Translations under genes and position numbers: made by a program
NCBI GenBank assembly: GCA_017515125.1
Contig: JAFWHP010000050.1
Coordinates: 1-14,715, forward strand
Length of the DNA stretch: 14,715 nucleotides
Reading direction: 5' to 3'
DNA from: Candidatus Saccharimonadota bacterium
GTDB lineage: Bacteria > Patescibacteriota > Saccharimonadia > Saccharimonadales > Saccharimonadaceae
Part shown: positions 12,640-14,715 of the stretch, piece by piece
How the letters are laid out: each line of letters begins with the position of its first letter
How positions within the stretch are numbered: position 1 is the first letter of the stretch
Notes under the pieces: model-generated
The model's input: only the letters and a program-made list of their open reading frames with translations
Databases searched by the model: none
Told to the model about the DNA's origin: nothing

Positions 12640-13164
12640 ATGAAATTAATTGTAGGGCTTGGTAATCCGGGCAATCGGTATTTGTGGACAAGGCATAATG
12701 TCGGATTTTTGGTGCTGGATTATTATTTTAAGCGTAAGGGACTGGCTTTCGAGAGTCGAACGAAGTTTGGGGCAATCTGGGGACGGGATGGTGATACGGT
12801 ATTTATTAAGCCTCAAGAATATTATAACGAAACTGGGCGGGTGGTAGCAGAATGGCTGCGATACTACAAGATTCCGGTTTCTGATTTATTGATAATCTGC
12901 GATAACTTTGACTTGGATTTTGGAAAGATACGGACGAGGGCTACTGGATCGGCCGGAGGGAATAATGGCCTAAAATCGCTAGATGCAGCCCTTTCGTCGT
13001 CAGAATATGCGAGGATAAGAATAGGAACCGGCAACGACGAACTTCGAAAAAAGCTCGGAGATGTCGAATTTGTGTTGTCGAAATTTACGCCGGAGGAGAA
13101 GGTGAAGCTGGCGGACGTGCTGGAAGAGACAGTTTCGAAAATTGATGATTTTATCCGCGACTAG
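12640..13164 (+). CDS. pth: Peptidyl-tRNA hydrolase
   Basis: It releases peptides from peptidyl-tRNA that drops off the ribosome. Start at 12640, giving MKLIVGLGNPG, is chosen from family alignment and the promoter position; the frame is open further upstream but runs through the phoH terminator. The product is 174 aa, slightly short. Family features: GLGNPG (6-11), catalytic His19 in RHNVGF, IKPQEYYNETG, and Asp in IICDNFDLDFGKIR. The usual GGHNGLK reads GGNNGLK, an H-to-N change in a substrate-contact position. The stop codon overlaps that of the convergent dprA within CTAG, and no terminator lies between them. Confidence 0.94.
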   Translation: MKLIVGLGNPGNRYLWTRHNVGFLVLDYYFKRKGLAFESRTKFGAIWGRDGDTVFIKPQEYYNETGRVVAEWLRYYKIPVSDLLIICDNFDLDFGKIRTRATGSAGGNNGLKSLDAALSSSEYARIRIGTGNDELRKKLGDVEFVLSKFTPEEKVKLADVLEETVSKIDDFIRD

Positions 13165-14279
13165 ATTAGACTCCAGGTATTCATGCCGAGAGAGCGGAGG
13201 CGACCTTTGATTTCGAGGAGCGTAGTGGCTTGATTGAATAGTTCGGGAGGAAGATGGGTAATCTGCATAATTTGCTCGCCGGTACGGGCGCCAGAGGCGA
13301 CGGCTTGGAGGACTTTAGTTTCTAGGTCGGAATCGCCGATAAGATTTTGACTTTTTAGGGTTTTCTGCTCTTTAATGAAATCGTCAGGGAAGAGCTCGCG
13401 CAGAACGTCAGTTGGTTCGGTATAAGGCAAGGCTCCTTGAGTGATTAGTTTGTTGCAACCTTGAGAATAGGGACTCGTAATGTTGCCGGGGACAGCAAAA
13501 ACCGTTTTTCCCTGAGCGAGAGCGTGGGCGGCGGTATTAAGTGAGCCAGATTTTTCAGCGGCTTCGACTACCACTACGATATCCGAAAGGCCTGAAATTA
13601 GACGGTTACGGTAGAGAAAAGAGGTTTTTGTCTCGATTCTGCGAGTTTTATAAGGGGCGGGCGGGAACGGGTTATCTTTATCTTTGTTCTCACGCTCATA
13701 CGAAATCCAATCCTTTCCATTCCAGCCGGCTTCGCCAGGGGCGAGGGGGACGTTAAGATATTCTTCGGAACGCGGAGCATATTCGGAAATAATGGCACCG
13801 CCCTGTTCGATTATCTTTCGAGCGACCATCTCGTGTGGGCGTGGGTAGATTCTATCGATTGGGGTACCGAGTACCGCTACGGTCACGCCACCAGCATCAA
13901 GGCAGCCATTATGACCTATAGTGTCGATTCCAAAAGCTAAACCGGAAATGATGATTACGCCGTTTTTAGCTAGTTCATAGGCAAGTTTATAAGCGACCTC
14001 TTCGCCGTACCTAGTATTGTGGCGGCTGCCGACGATGGCAACTGTTGCGAGACGACCGGTGTTGGGGTTTGTTCGGGTTTTTACTATTGACTTTTCGTTT
14101 GGTTCATGTACTGATTTCAGTCTGTCTGTTTGTGATTTGACCATGATTTTTGGTAGTTTTCCACGAAAATACAATGTTTTAGGCTTAAGCGCAATGGTTT
14201 CTAACACCTCTGTAAATTCGTGCTCTTGGGGTGGAATTTGGTTGATTTTTGTAAAAATACATGAAAAAAGTGTTGACAT
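13161..14279 (-). CDS. dprA: DNA-processing protein DprA (Smf)
   Basis: A RecA loader on incoming single-stranded DNA in natural transformation; cytoplasmic. The product is 372 aa. AGGAG lies 7 nt before the ATG. The Rossmann core has AIVGSRHNTRYG (81-92), IISGLAFGIDTIGH (110-123), VAVLGTPIDRIYPRPH and RNRLISGLSDIVVVVEA (224-240), with GSLNTAAHAL and FAVPGN. A C-terminal winged-helix (DML1-type) domain is at about 310-372. The N-terminal SAM-like domain of longer homologues is absent or minimal. An insertion of about 45 residues (176-220, charged and aromatic) replaces the short loop before RNRLISGL. Convergent with pth, sharing overlapping stops. Many CPR bacteria retain competence genes, so a role in uptake of environmental DNA is likely. 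Confidence 0.95.
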   Translation of the reverse strand: MSTLFSCIFTKINQIPPQEHEFTEVLETIALKPKTLYFRGKLPKIMVKSQTDRLKSVHEPNEKSIVKTRTNPNTGRLATVAIVGSRHNTRYGEEVAYKLAYELAKNGVIIISGLAFGIDTIGHNGCLDAGGVTVAVLGTPIDRIYPRPHEMVARKIIEQGGAIISEYAPRSEEYLNVPLAPGEAGWNGKDWISYERENKDKDNPFPPAPYKTRRIETKTSFLYRNRLISGLSDIVVVVEAAEKSGSLNTAAHALAQGKTVFAVPGNITSPYSQGCNKLITQGALPYTEPTDVLRELFPDDFIKEQKTLKSQNLIGDSDLETKVLQAVASGARTGEQIMQITHLPPELFNQATTLLEIKGRLRSLGMNTWSLI

Positions 14280-14301
14280 ATTTTTTCTCCTGTGCTATAA
14301 T
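14273..14301 (+). promoter_or_regulatory. Perfect-consensus promoter of the candidate ncRNA
   Basis: TTGACA (14273-14278), 17-nt spacer, TATAAT (14296-14301), on the plus strand. The -35 overlaps the dprA start codon on the other strand. No gene follows within the window, so a strongly expressed RNA is expected from about 14308. Confidence 0.85.
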
Positions 14302-14358
14302 TGATACAGTTGGTACGAAAAAAGCGTGCCACACCGCACCTAAATAAGTTATAATTTC

Positions 14359-14401
14359 GCTATACTTACTCTAGTATAGCAGAAATTGCGAGCTTTTGAA
14401 A
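14359..14401 (-). promoter_or_regulatory. Putative dprA promoter within a palindrome
   Basis: On the minus strand TGCTATACT (14381-14373) is an extended -10, with a weak -35 TTTCAA (14401-14396) at a 17-nt spacing. The -10 is one arm of the palindrome GCTATAC-n8-GTATAGC (14359-14380), which could act as an operator. It would give dprA a leader of about 85 nt that overlaps the ncRNA in antisense. Confidence 0.45.
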
Positions 14402-14580
14402 CCCTTTCGGGCTTAAAATTTCTCTAATGGTTTTAAGTTTATAAGTATTACCTCCACTTTTGAAAGGATCGCTTCGAAGGCTTAGCAATCCCTCTAACCG
14501 GCGGGCCCTTGTATTGTGTGAGGTGGGTCGCGCTTCCGGGGTTCACCCGGTATAGTAGTGAAGCGTTAGAGGGCCGAAAA

Positions 14581-14619
14581 GACCTCAGGTGATGCCCACC
14601 CTTACCTGAGGTCTTTTTT
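14581..14619 (+). terminator. Terminator of the candidate ncRNA
   Basis: GACCTCAGGT (14581-14590), a 13-nt loop, ACCTGAGGTC (14604-14613 approximately), then TTTTTT. AAAA before the stem allows weaker function on the minus strand too. Confidence 0.9.
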
Positions 14620-14622
14620 GTT

Positions 14623-14707
14623 AAAATCCGCCATCTCGGCATTTTTCCAACCTCGCTCTATCAATAATAGCGCTTCGGTTGGAGAAAATACCAATCTGAC
14701 GGATTTT
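14623..14707. repeat. Long imperfect inverted repeat at the window end
   Basis: Outer arms AAAATCCG (14623-14630) and CGGATTTT (14700-14707). Inner arms ATTTTTCCAACC (14641-14652) and GGTTGGAGAAAAT (14677-14689) pair with one bulged G, topped by CGCT/AGCG. It is unrelated to the MITE at 2-145. It may be a terminator, a regulatory leader or a small repeat element. Confidence 0.5.
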
Positions 14708-14715
14708 TCCTAAAA

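Larger units (their letters stand above)
14308..14619 (+). ncRNA. Candidate structured ncRNA (or long leader), unidentified
   Basis: Bounded by a perfect promoter and a strong terminator, with no credible gene on either strand. Helices visible in order: AATTTC-GCTATAC (14353-14365) with GTATAGC-a-GAAATT (14374-14387); and GGAT-c-GCT with AGC-a-ATCC (14466-14491). Then a three-way junction is closed by CCCTCTAAC (14490-14498) with GTTAGAGGG (14565-14573). It encloses GCGG-g-CC/GG-g-TCGC (14501-14531) and GCTTC/GAAGC (14532-14564), which caps on CGGG-GTTCA-CCCG. GGTGGG (14522-14527) is complementary to CCCACC in the terminator loop (14595-14600), a possible pseudoknot or switch. I compared it by eye with RNase P, tmRNA, SRP, 6S and T-box motifs and found no match. 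It could also be the leader of a gene beyond the window. Confidence 0.55.

Noticed and set aside
14308..14619. Assignment of the structured RNA to RNase P RNA
   Set aside because: GAAACCC-n5-GGCTTA near 14398-14415 recalls one conserved RNase P block, but it has an insertion, lies in the 5' half and lacks a partner block like GAGGAAAGTC.
14515..14619. T-box riboswitch
   Set aside because: GAGGTGGGTCGCG slightly resembles the T-box AGGGTGGnACCGCG, but the match is poor and no stem I motifs are present.

Overview
The window looks like a chromosomal segment of a Patescibacteria/CPR bacterium, most likely Candidatus Saccharibacteria (TM7). This rests on the housekeeping gene set, a DUF3048 protein and a DUF4367-like membrane protein whose N-terminus is of a kind I associate with that phylum. 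TGA is used as an ordinary stop codon (PhoH, CHAP-like gene), which argues against the TGA=Gly code of Gracilibacteria/SR1. The lineage is an inference from recall, not from a search.

Layout. 1-147 is a 144-bp MITE-like repeat. 218-1234 (+) is the DUF4367-like membrane protein, facing gltX (1338-2777, -) across a shared terminator. A secreted, membrane-anchored surface protein (2824-3924, -) lies behind gltX and diverges from a DUF3048/YerB-like protein (4184-5461, +). Next come a strong promoter, two tandem hairpins with C6 loops, and tRNA-Glu(CTC) at 5588-5664. 5665-8946 is an accessory island anchored on the tRNA 3' end. After it comes a housekeeping stretch: der (9041-10486), PIN-PhoH ATPase (10653-12509) and pth (12640-13164), with dprA convergent (13161-14279, -). 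14280-14715 has no gene but carries a perfect-consensus promoter, a highly structured candidate ncRNA ending in a strong terminator, and a further long hairpin.

The island is the most interesting part. The last 19 nt of the tRNA-Glu gene plus one base (AATCCCGCCGAGATCACCAT) occur three times in direct orientation: in the tRNA, at 5839 and at 8927. They delimit two tandem units. Unit 1 is 193 bp and has no cargo. Unit 2 is 3,088 bp and carries cargo. Both start with the same kind of terminator hairpin and a near-copy of the inverted T-arm, and both end with the same multi-helix element. In that element the helices differ in sequence but are preserved by compensating changes, while the unpaired joints stay conserved. 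The cargo of unit 2 sits between two GAACCCGCA repeats. It contains a MITE copy with an 8-bp target duplication, an intact IS30-family element, and a promoter-driven two-gene operon: a CHAP-like protein lacking the expected catalytic Cys and His, and a FISUMP/lectin-like protein. No recombinase is encoded in the window, so if the units are mobile they must be moved in trans. I read this as a tRNA-targeted modular cassette system with structure-recognised ends; the mobility part is inference.

Gene expression signals are unusually legible. Most genes have an extended -10 (TGnTATAAT-like), and gltX, der and pth appear to start leaderless, with the ATG 6-7 nt after the -10. The other genes have Shine-Dalgarno sites.
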